A stretch of DNA of 64,000 bases, taken from positions 186,001-250,000 of the forward strand of contig JAQJDB010000004.1 of assembly GCA_032139905.1 (NCBI GenBank), read 5' to 3'. Positions within the stretch are counted from its first letter, which is position 1. Every line of letters begins with the position of its first letter. Position numbers and translations under genes: made by a program. The notes below the pieces were generated by a model. That model was not told the origin of the DNA. It saw nothing but the letters and a program-made list of their open reading frames with translations, and did not search any database. This document shows, in pieces, positions 40,159 to 49,421 of this stretch. This DNA comes from Nitrospira sp. MA-1. Its GTDB lineage: Bacteria > Nitrospirota > Nitrospiria > Nitrospirales > UBA8639.

Positions 40159-40743
40159 GTGGGGACTGTGTGGCTGACTCAGGTTCCCTTGAGTGGATCG
40201 TTCGCACAGTCACCGGTGTTGCATCCACTCAAACCCCTGAGTACTTCCAGTCCTCGAGCTACCTTGCGAAGTTTCATCGTGACTATGCAGGATGCGTTAG
40301 AAGTCTTTAATTCCTTGGTGTCCACCCATTGGAGCCAGCCTGGACTCTATTCTTCTCCTTTCCCCTGGGAGCATGACGTCCGTTGACGTTTCCTTCTGAT
40401 ACGCGCACGGAGCTGCCTGGATCTTTCGGATGTTGCCTCGACCGTTCAAGAAAAAGTCGGATTGGAATCTCTGCTATTGCTCAAAAAGATTTTTGATCGT
40501 ATTGAACTCCCCCTTCTCGAATCAGTCTCCGATACGGGGAGGGTGGCAAGGGCAGGACTCGACCAGTGGCGGATTCTTCAGACCGAGATTGTCGTCGCGC
40601 TGGTGAAAAAAGGAACCCGGTTTGAATTCCTCTCGTTTGTAAGGAGAGGCAAGGTGAAGGAGGGTCCTGCCTGGTACATTCGGGAAACCACGAAGGTATC
40701 AGCCATCCAGTGCCGTGAAGAGGCTACCTCCCCTTCGTCTTAG
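40159..40743 (+). pseudogene. Remnant of a mechanosensitive-channel (MscS-like) N-terminal region
   Basis: Two frames give SSPRATLRSFIVTMQDALEVF, then RSCLDLSDVASTVQEKVGLESLLLLKKIFDRIELP, then LDQWRILQTEIVVALVKKGTRFEFL. This is the order of strings found in the extra N-terminal domain of some MscS-like channels (SPRATL..F...M; CLDLS..P...; W.IP.TEI.I..V..G). A stop at 40386 interrupts it, and the membrane channel part is absent. The match is by recollection of the motif order. Confidence 0.5.
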
Positions 40744-40828
40744 TCCCTGCTCGGAACCAAGCCTTACAAAGGAGGGGGACTGATGGACAATCAACTCTAC
40801 TTTTTACCCATGCGAATGTCCGAAGGAC

Positions 40829-41280
40829 TTATTTTTTGATCTGCTCTTTCGCCGCATCGACCATATGTTCAACCGTAAATCCGAATTTCCTTGTGAATTC
40901 CTTGAGGGAGGCCCGAAGCCCCAAAGGTCCCCATGCCGATGATTCGATCGGTTGATCCCATATATTGCTCCCAGCGGAGCGTAGAAGCTTCCTCCCCGGA
41001 GACCCTGCCGTTCGTCTTTCGTATTGACGGATTTGATCTCACAAAGTGGCAGCAGCAATTACAGCAAGATGGACGCATGACGGATGGACGGACGAAGCCA
41101 TCCGGGTTTCCCCATATGGGGTCGTCAGGATCGAACCGTAGGAATCGATTTCATAAACAGCACCACCGGCGCCAGTGCCATCGGTGTGCCGGGATGTCCT
41201 GAGTTGGCCGCCTGGACCGCATCCATGGACAAGGTGCGGATGGTGTTGATGCAGAGTTGCTCAGATTGTTTGTCCGGCAT
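40829..41280 (-). pseudogene. Transketolase remnant with a large internal deletion
   Basis: The start at 41280 reads LCINTIRTLSMDAVQAANSG, then HPGTPMALAPVV: the transketolase N-terminus with its TPP-site histidine. After frameshifts it continues FLRFDPDDPIWGN and RHASILL, then jumps to STLRWEQYMGSTDRIIGMGTFGASG and, in another frame, LKEFTRKFGFTVEHMVDAAKEQIKK with a natural stop. About 500 central codons are missing and at least three frameshifts are present, so no enzyme is made. It lies in line with the carbon-metabolism run. Confidence 0.88.
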
Positions 41281-41304
41281 TCTGTCACGGCTTCAAGATG
41301 TGGT

Positions 41305-42114
41305 TCAGAACTTTTCCGGGATGAACTTTCTTCCCTTCAACGTCGCCTGATCGTCGTACTTCCTCTTGTTCGATCGCTTGGGTATTTTTATTTTTTCACG
41401 CGGCAGCTTTTCGTAGGGAATTAACGACAGCAAATGGGTCATGACGTTGAGGCGTGCGCGCTTCTTGTCATCCGAGCGCACGAGATACCAGGGGGCATGC
41501 TTTGAATCCGTGGCCTCCAGCATTCGGTCGCGTGCGCGGGAATAGTCGTACCATCTCTCGCGTGACGGCAAGTCAATGGGACTGAGCTTCCACTGGCGCA
41601 ACGGATCCTCCACGCGTGCCTCGAACCGACGCTCCTGCTCCTCGTTGCTTACCTCGAGCCAGTACTTGACCAGGATGATCCCGGATTGTGTCATATACCA
41701 TTCGACATTTGGGGCATGTTCGAGAAAGCCTTTGTACTGTTCCTTTGTGCAGAAGCCCATGACATGTTCGACCCCGGCCCGGTTGTACCAACTGCGGTCC
41801 CAGATAACAATTTCGCCGGCTGCCGGGAAATGCTGCATGTAGCGTTGAATGTACATCTGGCTTTTCTCCCGGTCGGATGGGGCAGGGAGGGCCACCACGC
41901 GGAATACGCGTGGACTGACACGCTCGGTAATAGCCCGAATTGTGCCTCCCTTTCCGGCCCCGTCGCGACCTTCAAAGACCACCATGACCCGCAGGCCTTT
42001 GTGTTTAACCCAATCCTGGAGAATGCAGAGTTCGGCCTGAAGCCGACGCAGCTCCTTCTCGTATTCCTTGCGTTTGAGCTTCGATCCGGGCTCATCTTTT
42101 TGTTTTTTAGGCAT
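41305..42114 (-). CDS. ppk2: Polyphosphate kinase 2
   Basis: A 269-residue cytosolic kinase that moves phosphate between polyphosphate and nucleotides. Walker A GRDGAGKGG is near residue 49, EIVIWDRSWYNRAGVEHVMG (Walker B) near 98-117, and the lid RQWKLSPIDLPSRERWYDYSRARD near 172. The length and motifs fit PPK2 class I/III; which direction and nucleotide it prefers cannot be told. GGGAGG precedes the ATG. It follows the glycogen phosphorylase gene in the same direction. Confidence 0.94.
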   Translation of the reverse strand: MPKKQKDEPGSKLKRKEYEKELRRLQAELCILQDWVKHKGLRVMVVFEGRDGAGKGGTIRAITERVSPRVFRVVALPAPSDREKSQMYIQRYMQHFPAAGEIVIWDRSWYNRAGVEHVMGFCTKEQYKGFLEHAPNVEWYMTQSGIILVKYWLEVSNEEQERRFEARVEDPLRQWKLSPIDLPSRERWYDYSRARDRMLEATDSKHAPWYLVRSDDKKRARLNVMTHLLSLIPYEKLPREKIKIPKRSNKRKYDDQATLKGRKFIPEKF

Positions 42115-42262
42115 GCCTGTTATCCTCCCTTAGTTTTGCGAACACCCAAAACGTTCTAAAAAGAATTTTCCATGATTCATAAGGCCATCCGACCCCTCTG
42201 AGGCCGTACGATAGCCATGTGGTTTTCCATTAGGAGCCGGGAACCGATCGTGAATCCCACGA

Positions 42263-44734
42263 TTACGGAATCCGGCATGGCTTGACATTCCGGATATCGG
42301 CTGCGTATTCAGCAATGGTCCGGTCGCTGGAAAATTTTCCCGAACCGGCGATGTTTATAATTGCCTTGCGTGCCCATCCATCTTGGTCACTATACAAGTC
42401 ACAGATTTGACAGTCAGCCTCGAGATAAGATGTGAGGTCCGCCAGATGCATGTAGTGGTCTCCGCCTGTCAGCAACGAGTGCCGCAGGGGTTCGAAGATG
42501 CCCGGTTCATACTGGTTGAAGTAGCCTGAGAAGATCAGGTCAAGCGCGGCGCGGGTTTCCGCTTCGTTGTCATAATGCCAGCCCGGACTATACCAACCCT
42601 TGCTGCCGGCAACCTGGTCGGCTGTGAGGCCGAAGAGGAAAAAATTCTCTTCACCCGCCTCTTCTGCCATTTCGATGGTCGCGCCATCTCGTGTGCCTAA
42701 CGTTAACGCACCGTTCATCATGAACTTCATATTGCTCGTGCCGCTGGCTTCGTAGCCGGCGGTCGAAATCTGATTGGAGACATCCGTAGCCGGGATCAGC
42801 CGCTCTGCGAGGGAGACGCAATATTCCGGTAGGAAGACGACCTTGAGTTTCCCCCGAACGAGGGGATCCCCCTCGATGGTGCCGGCCAGGTTATTTATGA
42901 ACTTGATGATGATTTTAGCCAAGTGGTATGCCGGCGCCGCCTTGCCGGCAAAGAAAAATGTCCGTGGGGTCATCTTGAGGTTCGGATTCTCCCGCAACCG
43001 ATTGTAGAGCACGACGATGCGCAGCGCGTTGAGCAGTTGCCGCTTGTATTCATGGATGCGTTTGACCTGGCAATCGAAGATCGTGTCCGGATCGACCGTC
43101 TGCCCGGATGTCGTCTTGAGCCATTGGGCAAACTGTAACTTCGCCTCGCGTTTGGCGTTTTGGACGGCCCCGCGAAAGCTCTTGTCGGCGGCCAGTTTCT
43201 TGAGCTTACTCAATTGGCTGAAATCAGTAATCCACCCGTCTCCGATGGCTTCGGTAATGGCGTTGGAGAGCGCAGGATTTGCCAGGAGCAACCAGCGTCT
43301 TGGAGTCACCCCGTTGGTCTTATTGTTGAACCGTTCGGGATACAGCTCGGCCAGATTCTTGACTGTCCTTTTGCGGAGCAATTCGGAGTGAATGGCCGCC
43401 ACGCCGTTCGTGCTATGGGTCCCGACAATGGCCAGGTTGGCCATACGGACTTTACGCGTCGGGCTTTCCTCGATGAGGCTCACATTGGAGAGCCGGCTTT
43501 CGTCACCGCCGAAACGGATGCGCGCTTGGGCAAGGTGCCGGTGGTTGATTTCAAGTATTATTTCCAGATGACGTGGCAACATCGTTTCGAACCATGCGAG
43601 CGGCCATTTTTCCAATGCTTCGGGCAGCAGGGTATGGTTCGTATAGGCGAGCGATCGTTGCGTCAGGTCCCAAGCCTGGTCCCAACTGAGATGCGCGTCG
43701 TCCAGTAGAATCCGCATCAGTTCGGGAACAGCCATCGTCGGATGCGTGTCGTTCATCTGAATGGCGACTTTGCCGGGAAGGTCATTCCAGTCGGTATTGC
43801 CTTGCCGGAAGCGCCGCACGAGATCAGCCAGGGAACAGGCAACAAGAAAATATTCCTGCAGGAATCGCAACCCCTGGCCCCGGACGGTGGAATCATCCGG
43901 ATACAACACACGGGTTATCGACTCGGCCGCCAGGGTGCCCGGCAAGGCGGACGTGAAATCTCCGCTGCTGAACCGCTGAAAGTCGAAAAAGGCCGGGACG
44001 GCGGCAGCCCAAAGTCTGAGTGTATTGATGGTCTTGCCACCATATCCGATGACCGGACGGTCGAATGGGATACCAATAAGACTGGACGGCTGTCCGGGGA
44101 CCAAGCGTACGTCCCCCTCACGTTGCTCGAACGAACAGTTCAATTTCACTTCCACCGCATCCTCGAGCCGCGTCACTTCCCATGGGTCCGGACGCCGCAA
44201 CCAATTATCCGGTTGTTCGCATTGCCACCCATCCTTTACCGTTTGCTTGAACATTCCGTATTCGTAACGGAGTCCATATCCCATACCGGGGATCTGCATT
44301 GTCGCCATCGAATCGATGAAACAAGCCGCCAATCGACCGAGCCCTCCGTTCCCCAATCCGGCATCCGGCTCCATCTCGGCTAGGGCGAGGGGATCAAGAC
44401 CCCGTTTTTTCGCGGCCTCAAGAGCCAACGGCCCCAGCAGCCCGTTGGTGAGGTTGTTGGCCAGCGATCGGCCGAGCAGGAACTCCATCGACAGGTAATA
44501 CACCCGCTTAGGATTTTTTTCCTCGTAGGTTGTTTCGGTCTTGAGCCATCGTTGGGAAATGACGTCGCGGACCGAGCGGGTCACTGCCTCAAACTGGTCT
44601 TGCAATTCGGCCTTCTTGGGATCGATGACATGGTCGAAGATGAGATGGCGTTCATAGAGCGCATCGTTCGTGCCGGAAAATTTGATCGGTCCGCACCCGT
44701 ATTGTTCAAGAATCTCCTTGCGACGGTCTTTCAT
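42263..44734 (-). CDS. glgP: Glycogen/starch phosphorylase
   Basis: An 823-residue enzyme releasing glucose-1-phosphate from glycogen with inorganic phosphate. The substrate region MEFLLGRSLANNL is near residue 80, EPDAGLGNGGLGRLAACF near 120, and the PLP-lysine region YEASGTSNMKFMMNGALTLGTRDGA near 660. GGGGAGG precedes the ATG. It is at usual bacterial length and follows glgX by 113 bp, so the two cooperate in breaking down glycogen branches. Confidence 0.97.
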   Translation of the reverse strand: MKDRRKEILEQYGCGPIKFSGTNDALYERHLIFDHVIDPKKAELQDQFEAVTRSVRDVISQRWLKTETTYEEKNPKRVYYLSMEFLLGRSLANNLTNGLLGPLALEAAKKRGLDPLALAEMEPDAGLGNGGLGRLAACFIDSMATMQIPGMGYGLRYEYGMFKQTVKDGWQCEQPDNWLRRPDPWEVTRLEDAVEVKLNCSFEQREGDVRLVPGQPSSLIGIPFDRPVIGYGGKTINTLRLWAAAVPAFFDFQRFSSGDFTSALPGTLAAESITRVLYPDDSTVRGQGLRFLQEYFLVACSLADLVRRFRQGNTDWNDLPGKVAIQMNDTHPTMAVPELMRILLDDAHLSWDQAWDLTQRSLAYTNHTLLPEALEKWPLAWFETMLPRHLEIILEINHRHLAQARIRFGGDESRLSNVSLIEESPTRKVRMANLAIVGTHSTNGVAAIHSELLRKRTVKNLAELYPERFNNKTNGVTPRRWLLLANPALSNAITEAIGDGWITDFSQLSKLKKLAADKSFRGAVQNAKREAKLQFAQWLKTTSGQTVDPDTIFDCQVKRIHEYKRQLLNALRIVVLYNRLRENPNLKMTPRTFFFAGKAAPAYHLAKIIIKFINNLAGTIEGDPLVRGKLKVVFLPEYCVSLAERLIPATDVSNQISTAGYEASGTSNMKFMMNGALTLGTRDGATIEMAEEAGEENFFLFGLTADQVAGSKGWYSPGWHYDNEAETRAALDLIFSGYFNQYEPGIFEPLRHSLLTGGDHYMHLADLTSYLEADCQICDLYSDQDGWARKAIINIAGSGKFSSDRTIAEYAADIRNVKPCRIP

Positions 44735-44847
44735 ACTGCCTCCCCAAAAAATTTAAAAAAATCAAATTGCCGGCAACCCGAGCAGCGGAACTGCTCGAAG
44801 GTCTTCCGGCGTCAAGACTTTAGCTCTGTGTCTGGATCAGCGGTGTT

Positions 44848-46959
44848 CTATCCCACTTTCTCACGCTGGGGATGCCGGGGTTCCCCGGCGTCAATGCGCG
44901 CGAACGCCACCACTACTGAGCGTTCCTGGGCGCGGTACGTCTGACCGGGAATCGCGGGTGAGATTTCCCACGGGACGATGTCCTGCGGCGAATCAAATGC
45001 CGTATCGATCCATCGGTGCCAGAGGCTCCCGTCTCCGTTGGGAACCGGAGGTAGTTCGAATTCAAGGGGCTCCCAAAAGGCGTTCAGAATAAAGTGGACG
45101 AGGAGTTTGGTTTTGGGAAGTTCAACGGTAAACGCAAGGATGTGTGACTGTGGGCTCCAGTCCGGTTGGTTGAGTTTGACGCCGTGCCACGCCTTATTGG
45201 CCTGTTGGATCAACTGGTTCAGACTCATCCGTTGCTGCTCTCGTTCAACTTCCCGCAACAGCCGACGTGCGTTGAGCAGTGTCACGAACCGATGGACATC
45301 CGCATGTTTCGCGAGCAGCGTCCAATCGAACCAATTCGTTTCGTTGTCCAGACAATAGGTGTTGTTGTTGCCATTCTGCGTGCGTCGTACCTCATCGCCC
45401 ATCAGGATCATGGGCACTCCCGCGGAAAGCAGCGTCACGGCCAAAAAATTCTTGACCTGCCGGTTCCGTAGCCGTTCCACGGCCTGATCATCCGTCGGCC
45501 CTTCAACCCCGCAGTTCCAGCTTTTGTTGTCATTGGCCCCGTCGCGGTTGTTTTCGCCGTTGGCTTCGTTGTGCTTGTCGTTGTAGGAGACGAGATCGTT
45601 GAGTGTGAAGCCGTCATGACAGGTCACAAAATTGATGCTCTGCTCCGGCTCCCGTTCTTTATGACCATAAATCTCCGGACTGCCGATCAAGCGATCGGCG
45701 AAACGTGCCGACGATCCTTCCTCGCCACGGAAGAAATCCCGGATATCGTCACGAAACCGTCCATTCCATTCTTTCCAGCTGTCTCCGATAAACGAACCGA
45801 CCTGGTAGAGTCCGGCTGCATCCCAAGCTTCCGCAATGAGTTTCGTCCCGGCCAGGAAGGGGTCGGAATCAATGTCCCAGAGAATGGGAGGATTCTGTAG
45901 CGGCCGACCGGCTTCGTCGCGGGAGAGAATCGATGCGAGGTCGAATCGAAAGCCGTCCACGTGCATCTCATCCACCCAATATCGGAGACTGTCCATAATG
46001 AGACGACGGACAATTGGTTGATTGGCATTTAATGTGTTACCCGTCCCGGTATAATTACTGTACCGGCTCCGGTCCTCCTCCAGGATGTAATAGACACTAT
46101 TTTCGAGGCCGCGATAACAGAGCGTGGGTCCATCCTCATTGCCTTCGGCAGTGTGGTTGTAGACCACATCAAGAATGACTTCGATGCCCGCTCGACGTAG
46201 CGCCTTGACCATGTCGCGGAATTCGTCAACCACTTCGAGCGGATTCTGACGTGAACTATACTGCGGATGTGGTGCGAAGAAGGATATCGGTGCATAGCCC
46301 CAATAATTGACTCGCCCCGTGGGGCAATCTTGTGGATCGAAATGAAACACGGGTAGGAGTTCCACAGCCGGGATGCCAAGTTCCTGGAGGTACGGAATTT
46401 TTTCAATCAGACCGGCGTAGGTCCCCCGTGTCTTCTCCTCGACGCCGGAACTGGGGTGGCGGGTAAACCCGCGCACATGCATCTCGTACACAATGGTCCG
46501 AATTGCGGGCCGTTTGAGCGGGGTATCGCCCTCCCAATCGTACGCGTCCACATCCACCACCACGCTTTTCATTGCTGTGGGGCAATTGTCTCCCGGCTTG
46601 GATGCCGCGACCCGGCTGTATGGCTTCGGTACGGCCACTGCCTTGCCATAGGGATCGAGCAAGACCTTCTCAGGGTCAAATCGCAGCCCTCGTTGCGGCT
46701 CGAACGGCCCGTGGGCCCGATACCCGTAGATCTGGCCCGGTCGGAGACCAGGGACGAAGATGTGCCAATAGTGGCCCGTCCGGTTTCTCCAGGAATCGAG
46801 GGGGATACTCGTCGCCGGCTTCGTCTCATCCGGGTGATTGAACAGCAGCAATTCCATGAGCGTGCAATTCTTTGAGAAGACGCAAAAGTTCACTCCCTCA
46901 GGGGAAACAGTTGCCCCGAGGGGAAAACTTTTTCCGGCTATGGCTGCTCTAGCTTGCAT
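44848..46959 (-). CDS. glgX: Glycogen debranching enzyme (isoamylase-type GlgX)
   Basis: A 703-residue GH13 enzyme cleaving alpha-1,6 branches. The CBM48 part begins GKSFPLGATVSPEGVNFCVFS. The catalytic barrel holds VILDVVYNHTAEG, nucleophile Asp in DGFRFDLASIL, Glu in LIAEAWDAAGLYQVG and FVTCHDGFTLNDLVSYN with the transition-state Asp. The start at 46959 is preferred because the family begins just after it; an in-frame GTG at 47034 would add 25 residues. It lies between napC and glgP. Confidence 0.95.
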   Translation of the reverse strand: MQARAAIAGKSFPLGATVSPEGVNFCVFSKNCTLMELLLFNHPDETKPATSIPLDSWRNRTGHYWHIFVPGLRPGQIYGYRAHGPFEPQRGLRFDPEKVLLDPYGKAVAVPKPYSRVAASKPGDNCPTAMKSVVVDVDAYDWEGDTPLKRPAIRTIVYEMHVRGFTRHPSSGVEEKTRGTYAGLIEKIPYLQELGIPAVELLPVFHFDPQDCPTGRVNYWGYAPISFFAPHPQYSSRQNPLEVVDEFRDMVKALRRAGIEVILDVVYNHTAEGNEDGPTLCYRGLENSVYYILEEDRSRYSNYTGTGNTLNANQPIVRRLIMDSLRYWVDEMHVDGFRFDLASILSRDEAGRPLQNPPILWDIDSDPFLAGTKLIAEAWDAAGLYQVGSFIGDSWKEWNGRFRDDIRDFFRGEEGSSARFADRLIGSPEIYGHKEREPEQSINFVTCHDGFTLNDLVSYNDKHNEANGENNRDGANDNKSWNCGVEGPTDDQAVERLRNRQVKNFLAVTLLSAGVPMILMGDEVRRTQNGNNNTYCLDNETNWFDWTLLAKHADVHRFVTLLNARRLLREVEREQQRMSLNQLIQQANKAWHGVKLNQPDWSPQSHILAFTVELPKTKLLVHFILNAFWEPLEFELPPVPNGDGSLWHRWIDTAFDSPQDIVPWEISPAIPGQTYRAQERSVVVAFARIDAGEPRHPQREKVG

Positions 46960-47117
46960 ATTCACTTTACTTGTGGCCACTTTTTTCTGGTCTTCGGCAT
47001 GGGTTTCGATCCTCAGGCATAGATCTATACGCACAACTCTGAACCTGGAACTGATCTGGTGTCAGGGTGGCTCTCTGTCTTTTCTCTCCCTCGGCGTTGC
47101 TCCTCAGGGTTTGATGA

Positions 47118-47732
47118 TTAGTTGTTTAGCAGTTTGGCTAAGTCTTCTTTGTATACCGGGGTATCAGATTCGTAGCCATCGGGGAGTGTATGGCCTATGC
47201 CTTTGTGGCAATCGATGCAGGTTTTCCCTTCCTTCATGGCTTTCTGCATGTCCCGTTGGGCAAGAAGCGACTGGGCGTGCCAGTCCATGGCCTCATAGGA
47301 ATGGCAATTCCGGCATTCTTGGGAATCGTTTTCTTTCATTTCCAGCCAAACTTTTAAGGCCATCTGTTCACGCTTGGCCTCAAATTTTTCTCGCGTATTA
47401 ATGGAGCCGGTGATTTTACCCCATAATTCCCATGTGGCCTTAATCTTCCGAACGACCTTTGGACCCCATGCTTTGGGCACATGGCAGTCGGCGCAAATGG
47501 CCCGGACACCTTGGGCGTTGGTGTAGTGAATGGATTGCTGATATTCCGGCAGGACGAAATCCGTCATTTCATGGCAGGCATTGGCACAAAAGGGGAGCGT
47601 ATTGGACTGCTCCATGGCGGTGTTGAAGCCTCCCCAGAAAATAATCCCGGCTATTCCGCCCACGACGAAAATCGCTCCCCAGGAATATTTGCTGGTGGGG
47701 CTCCAAAACCATTTCCAGAGTCTCGTGAGCAT
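47118..47732 (-). CDS. NapC/NirT-family tetraheme cytochrome c
   Basis: A 204-residue quinol dehydrogenase anchored by one N-terminal helix (WGAIFVVGGIAGIIFWGG). Four haem sites are visible: CANACHEM at residues 49-54 (spacing CX3CH rather than CX2CH), CADCH near 80, CRNCH near 140 and CIDCH near 172. It lies 33 bp after the octaheme cytochrome gene. The pair likely exchanges electrons between the quinone pool and the octaheme protein in the periplasm. The unusual first site is the oddity. Confidence 0.92.
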   Translation of the reverse strand: MLTRLWKWFWSPTSKYSWGAIFVVGGIAGIIFWGGFNTAMEQSNTLPFCANACHEMTDFVLPEYQQSIHYTNAQGVRAICADCHVPKAWGPKVVRKIKATWELWGKITGSINTREKFEAKREQMALKVWLEMKENDSQECRNCHSYEAMDWHAQSLLAQRDMQKAMKEGKTCIDCHKGIGHTLPDGYESDTPVYKEDLAKLLNN

Positions 47733-47765
47733 TGAATGATGTAAACCCTATATTCTGACTCGTGC

Positions 47766-49298
47766 TTACTTCAATGAGCCTTTCCCGTAACGGGATTCAA
47801 ATCCTTTTCGAACGGCGTCAAGCTGGGCAGGGTTCATCCCTTCAAAGTACCAGGCATGGCCAGGGATCGGTTTGAAATACTTTTCGAGTAATGCTTGCGC
47901 TTCTTTTTCTCCTGCCACCTTTTTAAGTTCGGGAATGAATTCGAAATAGGTGTGCTTGGCCACTTCGTACATCCCATGCCACCAGGTGTAATCGGGACCA
48001 CTCATGGAGGCGCCATGCCGTGCTCGACGACCTTCGTGATGCCAGATTTCCCACCAAATCCATTCGATCTTCTCGTCGAAGGGGGCTGAACTGATGGTCC
48101 CGGCTTTCTGGAGGTCACCCATGATGGCGGCAATGGGCTTAGCAAATTTATCGTTATAGAGGTCCACTACCTTATCAAACTGGTTGTAATGTCCCAATAT
48201 CACCGAATCGGTGTGACAGGCTGTGCATACATTTTGCATTTTCAGACGACGTTCTTTCCACGTCAGCACCTCAACCACCTTTGACTTCTTGGCCTTGTCT
48301 CCAACCTTGGGCAATGGTTGACCTTCCGGCACATCAAACTCACTGCCATCTTGAAGTTTCACCAGATTGTTTTTGACGGAAATAGGAGGCCGCAAGGTCC
48401 AGGAGATCCGTTCGCCCACATTATGGGTGGGCTTTTCTCCCCCTCCGGCGCTCATATGGCATGAAGCGCAGGTGGGGGCGGCCGAATAATCCACGCCGGC
48501 TTCCCATTTGTCCGATTCGAGATTCATTTCAGTCGTTTTGGCGTGATAGATGATGCCATGCTTGGATTCGTTATAGACCTCGATCTGAGGATGATCCGGA
48601 CCGACATGACATTTTCCGCAGGTATCCGGTGTTCGTGCCTGCGCTTTGGAGAAGCGGTGCCGACCATGACAGGCGGTACAGGAACCCCTAGACCCGTCGG
48701 GATTAATACGTCCAATTCCGGTGTTGGGCCAAGTGGTGGGTAGAGGTTTTCCATCTTCACCAATTTCAATGGTTGAGCCGTGACATTGTTTACATCCGGC
48801 ATTCACAGCCTCCGGGCCGCCAACGACCTCGCCCAAAAGATTATCGAACGATGCGAGAATATCGCCGGCTTTCGAATGATGCGACCCATCCATCTCTTGG
48901 AATTCCGTGTTATGACAGCGCGCGCAATCCTTGGGCGTCACAATGAGAGAGATCAATTGACCCTTGTGCCTGAACCCGTCCTTGTCTTTCCCATCCGCTT
49001 TGTGACAATCAAGGCAATTCACTCCTCGTTGCCCGTGCATGCTTTGATTCCATTCCTGGTACAACCCCGGTGTATGTTTCCGATGACATTGCACGCATTC
49101 CTCACCGTCGGGATTTCCCCAATCCTTGCCATAGGTGCCGTCGGGTCTTGCCGCATGGGCCTCGCCGGCTTCTCGAACCAGCATGGTGCCCCCGTCTAAC
49201 AACACCATCGTCCAACTTCCGATCAGGAGAATCAGGATCACACTAAACGACATCCGAAGAGAATTTCCTAACCAGGAATCATTTTTGATGGTCTTCAT
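47766..49298 (-). CDS. Octaheme cytochrome c, hydroxylamine-oxidoreductase-like
   Basis: A 510-residue periplasmic protein with an N-terminal signal anchor (SVILILLIGSWTMVLL). Exactly eight CXXCH haem motifs start near residues 68, 95, 125, 169, 207, 227, 277 and 358. The tail includes EGRRARHGASMSGPDYTWWHGMYEVAKHTYFEF, the HAO-like conserved block. It is shorter than ammonia-oxidiser HAO and lacks a C-terminal helix. It may oxidise hydroxylamine or reduce nitrite; whether the cross-linking Tyr of true HAO is present needs alignment. TGAGGA precedes the ATG, and napC follows. Confidence 0.93.
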   Translation of the reverse strand: MKTIKNDSWLGNSLRMSFSVILILLIGSWTMVLLDGGTMLVREAGEAHAARPDGTYGKDWGNPDGEECVQCHRKHTPGLYQEWNQSMHGQRGVNCLDCHKADGKDKDGFRHKGQLISLIVTPKDCARCHNTEFQEMDGSHHSKAGDILASFDNLLGEVVGGPEAVNAGCKQCHGSTIEIGEDGKPLPTTWPNTGIGRINPDGSRGSCTACHGRHRFSKAQARTPDTCGKCHVGPDHPQIEVYNESKHGIIYHAKTTEMNLESDKWEAGVDYSAAPTCASCHMSAGGGEKPTHNVGERISWTLRPPISVKNNLVKLQDGSEFDVPEGQPLPKVGDKAKKSKVVEVLTWKERRLKMQNVCTACHTDSVILGHYNQFDKVVDLYNDKFAKPIAAIMGDLQKAGTISSAPFDEKIEWIWWEIWHHEGRRARHGASMSGPDYTWWHGMYEVAKHTYFEFIPELKKVAGEKEAQALLEKYFKPIPGHAWYFEGMNPAQLDAVRKGFESRYGKGSLK

Positions 49299-49421
49299 GC
49301 GTTTTCCTCACAGAGCATTGGGTTGGCGGTGATGGGGTATTCTCTGGGGTTGATGTGCCCTTCACCTTGAGGGGCTCCCAAGTTCCTGCCACTGTACTTG
49401 AGAAACGTATTTTTTCGTCAC